Shown piece after piece: positions 1 to 5,475 of a stretch of DNA of 6,266 nucleotides. The notes under the pieces were generated by a model. It was not told the origin of the DNA, did no database searches, and saw only the letters and a list, made by a program, of their open reading frames with translations. Position 1 is the first letter of the stretch, and each line of letters opens with the position of its first letter. The translations under genes and the position numbers were made by a program. The DNA is from Bacillota bacterium (GTDB lineage: Bacteria; Bacillota; Clostridia; Tissierellales; Sedimentibacteraceae). Location of the stretch: NCBI GenBank assembly GCA_023416855.1, contig JAEZGU010000127.1, positions 1-6,266 of the forward strand, written 5' to 3'.

Positions 1-845
1 GCTTAAAGGCATATGGTACTAAAGATGGAGGAATCCAATTATTTAGACCTGACGAAAATGCAAAGCGTATGCAAAATAGCTGTGAAGGCGTTATGATGCC
101 TACAGTTCCAGTTGAAAAATTTATTGACGCTTGTATGCAGGTAGTAAAAGCAAATGAAGCATGGGTACCACCATATGGTTCAGGTGCAACATTCTATTTA
201 AGACCATTCGTTATAGGTGTTGGAGACAATATAGGTGTTAGACCAGCTCCGGAATATATTTTTGGAGTATTTGGTATGCCAGTTGGTCCGTATTTCAAAG
301 GTGGCATGACTCCTGTAAACTTTACAACTACAGAGTATGATAGAGCAGCACCTTATGGAACAGGTAAAATAAAAGTTGGCGGAAACTACGCTGCAAGCTT
401 AAGAGCACATGAAGAAGCGGTAAAAAAAGGTTTTGCTGATTGTATATATCTTGATCCAAAAACACATACAAAAATCGAAGAGGTTGGAGCAGCTAACTTC
501 TTTGGAATTACAAAAGATAATAAATTTATAACTCCTAATTCATCTTCTATACTTCCAAGTATAACAAGAAGATCTTTAGTTCAAGTTGCTAAAGAATATC
601 TTGGAATGGAAGCTATTGAAACAGATGTTTATATTGATGAAATAGATAAATTTGCAGAAGCAGGCGCTTGTGGAACTGCAGCTGTTATTACTCCAATTGG
701 TGGAATTCAACACAATGGAAAATTACATGTATTCTACAGTGAAAAAGAAGTTGGACCTGTGACTAAAAAATTATATGATACATTATATGGTATTCAAATG
801 GGAGATATTAAAGCTCCAGAAGGATGGATATATAAAGTTAAATAA
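1..845 (+). CDS. ilvE: Branched-chain amino acid aminotransferase, class II type (5'-truncated by window edge)
   Basis: This enzyme interconverts leucine, isoleucine and valine with their 2-keto acids, using pyridoxal phosphate and the glutamate/2-oxoglutarate pair, in the cytoplasm. The open frame runs in from the window edge (first full codon at base 3), so the internal Met at base 69 is not the start. About 280 residues are present, against the roughly 340-360 usual for this family, so some 60-80 N-terminal residues lie outside. The visible order matches the larger (eukaryote-like) BCAT class: LKAY..DG..LFRPDENAKRM at the very start, YLRPFVIG, then KVGGNYAAS with the expected PLP-binding lysine (codon 372-374), GAANFFGI, the SSILPSITRRS segment near 540-570, and GTAAVITPIGG near the C terminus. 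It ends in TAA and is followed by a hairpin terminator, so it is the last gene of its transcript. Family assignment is secure. The gene symbol follows usual practice, and which of the three amino acids it prefers cannot be read from the sequence. Confidence 0.95.
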   Translation, partial: LKAYGTKDGGIQLFRPDENAKRMQNSCEGVMMPTVPVEKFIDACMQVVKANEAWVPPYGSGATFYLRPFVIGVGDNIGVRPAPEYIFGVFGMPVGPYFKGGMTPVNFTTTEYDRAAPYGTGKIKVGGNYAASLRAHEEAVKKGFADCIYLDPKTHTKIEEVGAANFFGITKDNKFITPNSSSILPSITRRSLVQVAKEYLGMEAIETDVYIDEIDKFAEAGACGTAAVITPIGGIQHNGKLHVFYSEKEVGPVTKKLYDTLYGIQMGDIKAPEGWIYKVK

Positions 846-858
846 ATGATAGCTTAAC

Positions 859-894
859 AAAAGCACAACAATGGGTAACCATAGTTGTGCTTTT
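859..894 (+). terminator. Hairpin terminator after ilvE
   Basis: A perfect 11-bp stem AAAAGCACAAC / GTTGTGCTTTT (859-869 with 884-894) is followed inward by an A-A mismatch and a further 4-bp ATGG/CCAT helix closed by a GTAA tetraloop of GNRA type. The A-run at the left and the T-run at the right could let it work in both directions, although only + strand genes flank it here. The T-tract proper is only four bases, then CTGCTG. Confidence 0.85.
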
Positions 895-931
895 CTGCTG
901 TTCATAAATTTACTCATTGCTATAAAAAATA

Positions 932-959
932 TTGATTTTATATTTTTTTAGGTTATAAT
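932..959 (+). promoter_or_regulatory. Sigma-A type promoter of greA
   Basis: TTGATT (932-937) and a perfect TATAAT (954-959) are separated by 16 bp. Transcription would start near 966, about 25 bases before the greA ATG. The promoter lies just downstream of the ilvE terminator, so greA looks independently transcribed. Confidence 0.75.
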
Positions 960-973
960 ATATTATCGATAAT
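955..973. repeat. Two overlapping 12-bp palindromes at the greA start site
   Basis: ATAATATATTAT (955-966) and ATTATCGATAAT (962-973) are each perfect palindromes and share five bases. They cover the end of the -10 box and the predicted transcription start. In DNA this AT-rich, short palindromes arise easily, so an operator role is only a possibility. Confidence 0.4.
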
Positions 974-990
974 TAATACAAGGTGGAAAT

Positions 991-1464
991 ATGGATAATA
1001 AAGAAATTTTAGTAACAGAAGCAGGATATAAAGAGCTTGTGGATGAATTAGAATACAGAAAAACAAAATTAAGAAAAGAAATATCAGAAAGAATAAAAAA
1101 TGCTATGAAGGAAGGCGATTTAAGTGAAAACGCCGAATATCATGAATCAAAGGAAGAGCAAAATAAAAACGAATCAAGGATAATTGTACTTGAACATACT
1201 TTGAAATTTACAAAAGTAGTTAAGCATAATGAGAAAAACAAGGATATTATACAAATAGGTAGTCGTGTAAAAATAAAGGATTTAGAATTTGATGAAGTTC
1301 TTGACTTTTTAATTGTCGGCGCAACCGAATCCGATCCTGTATCAGAAAAAATATCAAATATGTCACCACTTGGCAAAGCTCTATTAGGTCAAAAGAAAGG
1401 AATTACTATTAGCGTAAAATCACCTAGCGGAGATGTAAAATATGAAATTTTAGATGTTTATTAA
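991..1464 (+). CDS. greA: Transcription elongation factor GreA
   Basis: GreA enters the secondary channel of backtracked RNA polymerase and stimulates cleavage of the extruded RNA 3' end, so elongation can resume. The 157 residues match the family length (about 157-160). The N-terminal half (about 8-75) is the antiparallel coiled coil, with the signature GDLSENAEYH at 42-51. Its acidic tip residues D43 and E46 are retained, which argues for an active cleavage factor rather than an inhibitory Gfh-type paralogue. The C-terminal FKBP-like domain shows VGATESDP (109-116) and the typical ISNMSPLGKALLG (121-133). The ATG at 991 follows AAGGTGG (980-986) by 4 nt and opens on the family's usual N-terminal segment. 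The gene sits alone between a terminator and a downstream hairpin, with its own promoter. It is often found next to lysS in Firmicutes, but there is no lysS immediately after it here. Confidence 0.97.
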   Translation: MDNKEILVTEAGYKELVDELEYRKTKLRKEISERIKNAMKEGDLSENAEYHESKEEQNKNESRIIVLEHTLKFTKVVKHNEKNKDIIQIGSRVKIKDLEFDEVLDFLIVGATESDPVSEKISNMSPLGKALLGQKKGITISVKSPSGDVKYEILDVY

Positions 1465-1481
1465 AATATAAAGGTTATACT

Positions 1482-1514
1482 AAGCTTTGTAATATACTAT
1501 ATATTACAAAGCTT
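1482..1514 (+). terminator. Long hairpin after greA, probable terminator
   Basis: A perfect 14-bp inverted repeat, AAGCTTTGTAATAT (1482-1495) and its complement (1501-1514), encloses the 5-base loop ACTAT and starts 17 bases after the greA stop. The bases that follow, CAATTTTAATATTT, are T-rich but broken, so termination may be incomplete. Confidence 0.65.
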
Positions 1515-1537
1515 CAATTTTAATATTTACAAAATAC

Positions 1538-1566
1538 TTGAAGATTTTATGTAATAATTGTATAAT
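1538..1566 (+). promoter_or_regulatory. Sigma-A type promoter of the yqhQ-prmC-prfA-rqcP unit
   Basis: TTGAAG (1538-1543) and a perfect TATAAT (1561-1566) have an ideal 17-bp spacer. Transcription would start around 1573, some 26 bases before the chosen yqhQ start. No other clear promoter is visible before prmC, prfA or rqcP, so this one probably drives all four. Confidence 0.78.
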
Positions 1567-1569
1567 AAC

Positions 1570-1584
1570 TTGAAATGTTTTCAA
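1570..1584. repeat. Inverted repeat at the transcription start of the yqhQ unit
   Basis: TTGAAA (1570-1575) and TTTCAA (1579-1584) form a 6-bp inverted repeat around TGT, exactly where transcription should begin. It could be an operator or a small 5'-end stem in the mRNA. Six-base arms in AT-rich DNA may also be chance. Confidence 0.35.
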
Positions 1585-1588
1585 ATAA

Positions 1589-1593
1589 AGGGG
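1589..1593 (+). promoter_or_regulatory. Ribosome binding site that fixes the yqhQ start
   Basis: AGGGG (within AAAGGGG) lies 5 nt before the ATG at 1599. The in-frame ATG at 1575 has no Shine-Dalgarno sequence and lies at the predicted transcription start, so it is rejected. Confidence 0.8.
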
Positions 1594-1598
1594 ACAAA

Positions 1599-2528
1599 AT
1601 GAATAAAGTTAAGAAAACCAGTATAGGCGGTCAGGCACTCATTGAAGGTATTATGATGAAGGGTCCTGAAAAAATAGCAACTGCAGTTAGAAAACCCGAT
1701 GGAGAAATTATAGTAAAAGAAAGTGAAATAAATCAAATATTTAAGAATAAATTTTTTAAACTTCCAATAATAAGAGGAAGCTTTGTGTTGATTGATTCAT
1801 TGGTTACAGGGGTTAAAGAGCTAATGTATTCTGCCGAATTTTATGGAGAAGAGTATGAAGAGGATGCTCTTGATAAATTTCTAAAAAAAATATTTAAAGA
1901 TAAGGCAGACACTGCCATTGTTTATGCTTCAGTTATAATTGCACTGTTTTTTTCTGTAGGCATATTCATATTAGGACCTACACTCCTAACTAACATATTA
2001 AAAGACTTAATTCAAAGCAACTTGCTTTTGAATTTAGCAGAAGGGATTATCAGAGTTCTTTTATTTGTTTTATATGTGTATTTTATATCTAAATTAAATG
2101 ATATTAAGAGAGTGTTTATGTATCATGGAGCAGAGCATAAAACTATATATTGTTATGAGAACAATGAAGAACTTACCGTAGAAAATGTAAGGAAATATTC
2201 TACACTTCACCCAAGATGTGGTACCAGTTTTATGATTAATGTTATGATAATAAGTATTTTGGTATTTTCATTTTTCGGCTGGCCTAATCCTTTAATGAGA
2301 TTAGTCATTAGGTTAGCAATGCTTCCGGTCATAGCTGGCTTATCATATGAATTAAACAGATTTGTAGGGAAATGTGAAGGAGAAAATTTATTTACTAAAA
2401 TAATTACTTATCCGGGTTTCCAAATTCAGAAAATAACTACTGCCGAACCGGATGATTCGATGATTGAGGTTGCCATTAAAGCAATGGAAAGAGTTATACC
2501 TCAAGATGGAGTAGATGATACATGGTAA
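1599..2528 (+). CDS. yqhQ: YqhQ-like DUF1385 membrane protein of unknown function
   Basis: This is a member of the conserved DUF1385 family (Bacillus YqhQ), described in family databases only as a predicted metal-dependent enzyme; its reaction is not known to me. From ATG 1599 it has 309 residues, the usual length. The N-terminal signature GGQALIEGIMM is at 10-20. Four hydrophobic stretches (about 106-134, 142-165, 210-228 and 231-249) predict an integral membrane protein. Between the second and third lie the family's strongest motifs, HGAEHKTI (176-183) and HPRCGTSF (204-211). Their His, Glu and Cys residues are plausible metal ligands or catalytic groups, which is my inference. The C terminus carries PGFQIQKITTAEPDD (272-286), also typical. 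The last 7 bases overlap the start of prmC (ATGGTAA), indicating translational coupling. The same gene neighbours prmC and prfA in many Firmicutes, which hints at a link to translation or may only reflect a conserved operon. Confidence 0.9.
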   Translation: MNKVKKTSIGGQALIEGIMMKGPEKIATAVRKPDGEIIVKESEINQIFKNKFFKLPIIRGSFVLIDSLVTGVKELMYSAEFYGEEYEEDALDKFLKKIFKDKADTAIVYASVIIALFFSVGIFILGPTLLTNILKDLIQSNLLLNLAEGIIRVLLFVLYVYFISKLNDIKRVFMYHGAEHKTIYCYENNEELTVENVRKYSTLHPRCGTSFMINVMIISILVFSFFGWPNPLMRLVIRLAMLPVIAGLSYELNRFVGKCEGENLFTKIITYPGFQIQKITTAEPDDSMIEVAIKAMERVIPQDGVDDTW

Positions 2529-3385
2529 CAATTGAAAAATTGTTAATGGATGGAATTAAAATTATCAAAAATAGGGATTACAATAACCCTAATCTTGATG
2601 TACAGATAATCTTATCTCATTTACTTTCAAAGGATAAGATTTATTTACATATGCATAGAAATCATGAAGTAACAGATGATATTGCAGATAAATTTTACGA
2701 GATGGTAAGAAAAAGAAGTGAGGGGTACCCTTTACAATATATGACAAATTCCCAAGAGTTTATGGGTTTAGATTTTTATGTTCAGGATGGCGTGCTTGTG
2801 CCAAGACCCGACACGGAAATATTAGTAGAGAAAATAATAAAAATAGCAGGTAAATATGAAAATAAAATTAATATATTGGATATCGGCACCGGCAGCGGAG
2901 CCATAGCTGTTTCCCTTGGATATTATTTGAAAAATTCTATTGTTACTGCAGTAGATATAAGTGACACTGCACTGAAAACAGCTGAAACAAACATAAAAAA
3001 ACACAGCTTAAATAATGTAAAGCTATTTAAAGCTGATATTTTTAATTATGAATTTAGTGGCGAAAAGTATGATATAGTTGTCTCAAATCCACCATACATC
3101 GAAAGTGATATAATAAAAGAGCTTCCGGTAGAAGTTTCAACCTATGAGCCGAAATTAGCACTTGATGGAGGAGAAGACGGATTAAATTATTACAAACAAA
3201 TAGTAAAAGTATTTGAAAAAATATGTAAACATGATTCTATATTGGCTGTTGAAATAGGATATAATCAAAAAGAAACAGTAACAGAAATATTTAACAATTC
3301 AAATTTATTTAATAGAATAGAATGTGATAAAGATTATGGCGGGAATGACCGTGTAATAATTGGTTATATAGAGAGAGGTAAATAA
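2522..3385 (+). CDS. prmC: Peptide chain release factor N5-glutamine methyltransferase PrmC
   Basis: PrmC uses S-adenosylmethionine to methylate the side-chain amide of the Gln in the GGQ motif of release factors, which is needed for efficient peptide release. The 287 residues match the family. There is an N-terminal helical domain (about 1-75) that binds the release factor, then the Rossmann-like methyltransferase domain: VPRPDTE (93-99), SAM-binding motif I LDIGTGSGAIAVSL (119-132), the acidic loop VDIS (144-147), and the catalytic NPPY (189-192) that holds the target glutamine. The later YEPKLALDGGEDGL (208-221) is also characteristic. The start ATG overlaps the yqhQ stop by 7 nt, with GGAG about 10 nt upstream inside yqhQ. 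The stop shares one base with the prfA start (TAATG). Its substrate, RF1, is encoded by the next gene, which supports the assignment strongly. Confidence 0.97.
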   Translation: MVTIEKLLMDGIKIIKNRDYNNPNLDVQIILSHLLSKDKIYLHMHRNHEVTDDIADKFYEMVRKRSEGYPLQYMTNSQEFMGLDFYVQDGVLVPRPDTEILVEKIIKIAGKYENKINILDIGTGSGAIAVSLGYYLKNSIVTAVDISDTALKTAETNIKKHSLNNVKLFKADIFNYEFSGEKYDIVVSNPPYIESDIIKELPVEVSTYEPKLALDGGEDGLNYYKQIVKVFEKICKHDSILAVEIGYNQKETVTEIFNNSNLFNRIECDKDYGGNDRVIIGYIERGK

Positions 3386-4455
3386 TGTTAGAAAAATTAG
3401 AGGATTTAAAAAATAAATATATTGAATTAAGCGAAAAAATTTCAGATCCTGATACACTTAGCGATTCGCAAAAATTACAAAAGTATATGAAGGAACAAGC
3501 GCAGCTTGAACCAATTGTGTCAAAATTTGATGAATACATGGAAGTGTTTAACGGGTTAAATGAATCGAAAGAAATGCTTAAAGAAAAGCTTGACGATGAC
3601 TTTAAGGAAATGGTAAAGGAAGAAATAAAAGAATTAACCTTGCAGGAAGAGCAATTGATGCAGGAACTTAAAATACTGCTTTTACCAAAGGATCCTAATG
3701 ATGACAAGGATGTAATAGTTGAAATAAGAGCAGGAGTTGGTGGAGACGAAGCAGGTTTATTTGCCGGAGATCTTTTAAGGATGTATTTAAGGTTTGCAGA
3801 AAGAACCGGATGGAAGACTGAATTTATATCTGTGAGCGAACAAGGTATCGGTGGATATAAGGAAGTAATATTCTCTATCAAGGGTAAGGGAGCTTACTCA
3901 AAGTTAAAATATGAAAGCGGTGTTCACAGGGTACAGCGTGTTCCTGACACAGAATCAAGCGGACGAATTCATACATCATCAGCAACTGTTGCCGTGTTGC
4001 CGGAAGCTGATGATATAGACATAGAAATTAATCCAAATGATGTAAGAGTGGATGTTTTCCGTTCATCAGGAAATGGTGGTCAGAGTGTTAATACTACAGA
4101 CTCTGCAATAAGATTAACCCACATACCTACAGGTATTGTAATTTCTTGCCAGGATGAAAAGTCTCAGCTTAAAAACAAAGATAAAGCATTCAAGGTGCTT
4201 AAAGCAAGATTGTATGATAAATATATGCAGGAACAAACTGATGAGATGGCAAACGAAAGAAAAAGTCAAGTAGGTTCAGGGGACAGAAGCGAAAGAATCA
4301 GAACATATAACTTCCCTCAGGGTAGAGTAACAGATCATAGAATCGGGCTTACTCTTTATAAGTTAGATTCATTCATAGATGGTGATATAACAGAAATGTT
4401 AGATGCTTTGTTGACCTCAGATCAGGCAGAAAAATTAAACAGCATATCAGAGTAA
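3385..4455 (+). CDS. prfA: Peptide chain release factor 1 (RF1)
   Basis: RF1 recognises UAA and UAG in the ribosomal A site and triggers hydrolysis of peptidyl-tRNA. The protein has the standard length of 356 residues. The helical N-terminal domain (about 1-100) is followed by the RAGVGGDEAGLFAGDL block (115-130) and then GVHRVQRVPDTESSGRIHTS (179-198). The tripeptide PDT at 187-189 fits the RF1 codon-reading motif PxT and not the SPF of RF2. The catalytic GGQ is at 231-233 within SSGNGGQSVN, and Q233 is the residue PrmC would methylate. The C-terminal region has the typical NFPQGRVTDHRIG (309-321). AGAGAGG (3372-3378) precedes the ATG by 6 nt, and the ATG overlaps the prmC stop by one base, so the pair is translationally coupled. 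The complete protein shows no missing key residue. Confidence 0.98.
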   Translation: MLEKLEDLKNKYIELSEKISDPDTLSDSQKLQKYMKEQAQLEPIVSKFDEYMEVFNGLNESKEMLKEKLDDDFKEMVKEEIKELTLQEEQLMQELKILLLPKDPNDDKDVIVEIRAGVGGDEAGLFAGDLLRMYLRFAERTGWKTEFISVSEQGIGGYKEVIFSIKGKGAYSKLKYESGVHRVQRVPDTESSGRIHTSSATVAVLPEADDIDIEINPNDVRVDVFRSSGNGGQSVNTTDSAIRLTHIPTGIVISCQDEKSQLKNKDKAFKVLKARLYDKYMQEQTDEMANERKSQVGSGDRSERIRTYNFPQGRVTDHRIGLTLYKLDSFIDGDITEMLDALLTSDQAEKLNSISE

Positions 4456-4472
4456 TACAATAAGGGGTAATC

Positions 4473-4718
4473 ATGAGAATAGATAAGTATTTAAAAAATG
4501 CTCGTGTAATAAAAAGAAGAACTGTAGCTAAAGAAGCTTGTGAACAGGGAAGAGTGTTAGTTAATGGTAAGCAGGCTAAACCAGGTACTGAAGTTGAAGT
4601 TGGAGATGAAATAGAAATTATTTTTGGAACAAAGCCAATGAAAATAAAGGTAGAACAATTATTAGAGCATGTGGTTAAAGATGCCTATAAAGAAATGTAT
4701 AGCATAATTAATGATTAA
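4473..4718 (+). CDS. rqcP: RqcP, S4-domain ribosome quality control factor (YabO family)
   Basis: In Bacillus, RqcP (formerly YabO) binds peptidyl-tRNA-obstructed 50S subunits together with RqcH and keeps the P-site tRNA in place while C-terminal poly-alanine tails are added to stalled nascent chains. This 81-residue protein matches that small family: it begins MRIDKYLKNARVIKRRTVAKE (the RNA-binding face of the S4 domain), continues through QGRVLVNGKQAKPGTEVEVGDEI (25-47), and ends with a short helical tail containing MYSII (75-79), close to the MYTIL of the Bacillus protein. It lacks the longer basic tail of Hsp15. Start ATG 4473 has AAGGGG (4462-4467) 5 nt upstream. It lies 17 nt after prfA with no terminator or promoter between, so it should be co-transcribed with prmC and prfA. 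In Bacillus the gene is elsewhere, in the yabN-divIC region. No convincing terminator follows. Confidence 0.9.
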   Translation: MRIDKYLKNARVIKRRTVAKEACEQGRVLVNGKQAKPGTEVEVGDEIEIIFGTKPMKIKVEQLLEHVVKDAYKEMYSIIND

Positions 4719-4766
4719 AGATTCCATATTTGGGTATATATAAAATGTTGAGATGATTGTTAGTAA

Positions 4767-4779
4767 ATGGCAATGCCAT
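4767..4779. repeat. Palindrome upstream of the rubrerythrin gene
   Basis: ATGGCA-A-TGCCAT is a perfect inverted repeat with a one-base centre, placed 15 nt before the Shine-Dalgarno sequence of the rubrerythrin gene. It is more GC-rich than its surroundings. It may be an operator, but no good promoter can be assigned around it: weak candidates are TTAAAG (4715-4720) with TATAAA (4739-4744), 18 bp apart. Confidence 0.4.
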
Positions 4780-4794
4780 AAAAATATTATTTAT

Positions 4795-4801
4795 GAGGTG
4801 G
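4795..4801 (+). promoter_or_regulatory. Ribosome binding site that fixes the rubrerythrin start
   Basis: GAGGTGG lies 3 nt before ATG 4805. The longer open frame begins at a TTG at 4757 with no Shine-Dalgarno sequence and adds 16 residues with no counterpart in the family, so ATG 4805 is preferred. Confidence 0.85.
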
Positions 4802-4804
4802 ATT

Positions 4805-5344
4805 ATGGAATTAAAAGGAACAAAAACAGAACAAAATTTATTAACAGCTTTTGCTGGTGAGTCTCAGGCACATGTAAAGTATACTTATTATCAGAACAAA
4901 GCAAAAAAAGACGGATATGTGCAAATAAGTAAGTATTTTGAAGAAACAGCAAGAAATGAAAGAGAACACGCTAAGATTTGGTTTAAGTTATTACATGATG
5001 GAATCCAAGGCACTGAGTTCAACTTAGAAGATGCAGCAGCTGGAGAGCACTATGAATGGACTGATATGTATGCTACTTTTGCAAAAGAAGCAAAGGAAGA
5101 AGGATTCAATAAAATTGCATATTTATTTGAAGCAGTTGGTAAAATAGAAAAAGGCCATGAAGAAAGATATTTAGCATTACTTGATAATATAAAAACAGGA
5201 AAAGTATTTAAAAGAGAAGAAAATGATACAGTTTGGATTTGTGATAACTGTGGTCATGTTCATTTTGGATGCCAAGCTCCAAATGTATGTCCTGTTTGTG
5301 ATCATCCTCAAGCACACTTTGAATTATACAAAAAAGCATATTAA
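4805..5344 (+). CDS. rbr: Rubrerythrin (non-haem diiron peroxidase with rubredoxin domain)
   Basis: Rubrerythrin reduces hydrogen peroxide in the cytoplasm of anaerobes, passing electrons from a rubredoxin-type iron site to a diiron site. From ATG 4805 it has 179 residues. The N-terminal four-helix ferritin-like domain (about 1-135) opens with the hallmark MELKGTKTEQNLLTAFAGES, followed by candidate diiron ligands E19 in AGES, ExxH at 52-55 (NEREHAK), E84 in YEWTD, and the EKGHEERY stretch (115-122). The position four residues into EWTD is Asp (D87), where my recollection of Desulfovibrio rubrerythrin has the redox-switching Glu. The C-terminal domain has CDNCG (146-150) and CPVCDHP (162-168), the four cysteines of a rubredoxin-like Fe site, and ends with the typical AHFEL. 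The gene is bounded by a strong terminator downstream. Upstream it is 86 nt from rqcP without a terminator, so it may be read through from the prfA unit as well as from its own weak promoter. Confidence 0.96.
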   Translation: MELKGTKTEQNLLTAFAGESQAHVKYTYYQNKAKKDGYVQISKYFEETARNEREHAKIWFKLLHDGIQGTEFNLEDAAAGEHYEWTDMYATFAKEAKEEGFNKIAYLFEAVGKIEKGHEERYLALLDNIKTGKVFKREENDTVWICDNCGHVHFGCQAPNVCPVCDHPQAHFELYKKAY

Positions 5345-5367
5345 TAATATAGGTCGCTTAAAATGTC

Positions 5368-5402
5368 CAAGGTAGAATTCATTGAATTCTGCCTTGTTTT
5401 TT
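5368..5402 (+). terminator. Strong intrinsic terminator after rubrerythrin
   Basis: A 13-bp stem (CAAGGTAGAATTC at 5368-5380 with 5384-5396, one G-T wobble) encloses the loop ATT and is followed at once by six T residues (5397-5402). It starts 24 bases after the rubrerythrin stop and should isolate the amidase gene from upstream transcription. Confidence 0.93.
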
Positions 5403-5442
5403 ATACTTATAATGCATGTAACACTTACTCATATGTAGAATA

Positions 5443-5457
5443 ATATAATTATTATAT
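5443..5457. promoter_or_regulatory. 7-1-7 palindrome resembling a PerR/Fur-family operator, overlapping a -10 box
   Basis: ATATAAT-T-ATTATAT is a perfect 7-1-7 inverted repeat. It matches the Bacillus PerR box TTATAATNATTATAA at all but the outermost base of each arm. It contains TATAAT (5444-5449), the best -10 candidate for the amidase gene, 27 bases before the GTG start. No convincing -35 box lies 16-18 bp upstream (the sequence there is ACACTT). The copy of ATATGTA at 5454-5460 overlaps its right end, and the same seven bases occur at 5431-5437. Palindromes in AT-rich DNA can be accidental. Confidence 0.5.
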
Positions 5458-5461
5458 GTAT

Positions 5462-5472
5462 AAGGAAGTGAT
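5462..5472 (+). promoter_or_regulatory. Near-perfect ribosome binding site for a GTG start
   Basis: AAGGAAGTGAT matches the ideal anti-16S complement AAGGAGGTGAT at 10 of 11 bases, and its core ends 7 nt before GTG 5476. An in-frame TAA at 5461-5463 excludes any upstream start. Confidence 0.88.
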
Positions 5473-5475
5473 ATA

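Noticed and set aside
1140..1376. A 78-codon open frame on the minus strand
   Set aside because: It is entirely antisense to greA, has no recognisable product, and has no promoter or ribosome binding site that I can see.
1575..1598. Longer start for the yqhQ gene at ATG 1575
   Set aside because: It has no Shine-Dalgarno sequence and lies at the predicted transcription start. ATG 1599 has AGGGG at the right distance and gives the normal family N terminus.
2822..3004. A 60-codon open frame on the minus strand
   Set aside because: It lies within prmC in antisense and encodes a Phe/Tyr-rich, domain-free sequence.
3309..3881. A 190-codon open frame on the minus strand
   Set aside because: It lies opposite the prmC end and the first half of prfA, both secure genes. 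Its product is Ser/Phe/Ile-rich low-complexity sequence with no recognisable domain, as expected from the complement of an AT-rich coding region.
4719..4766. Terminator between rqcP and rubrerythrin
   Set aside because: I looked for a hairpin followed by a T-run and found only the imperfect CCATATTTGG, with no T-tract. Read-through remains possible.
4779..4793. Possible PerR box TAAAAAT-A-TTATTTA before rubrerythrin
   Set aside because: Only five of seven arm positions are symmetric and the right arm agrees poorly with the PerR consensus. It is best explained by AT richness.
4757..4804. Longer start for rubrerythrin at TTG 4757
   Set aside because: It lacks a ribosome binding site and adds 16 residues foreign to the family, while ATG 4805 follows GAGGTGG and begins with the family's MELKGTKTE.
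5409..5437. Possible sporulation sigma-E type promoter (ATA, 18 bp, CATATGT) before the amidase
   Set aside because: Only CATA of the -10 consensus fits, and the match is too weak to report as a promoter even though a sporulation role for the amidase is conceivable.
5345..5475. Small gene or riboswitch in the rubrerythrin-amidase gap
   Set aside because: The gap is explained by the terminator, the palindromic promoter region and the ribosome binding site. No open frame or structured leader is visible.
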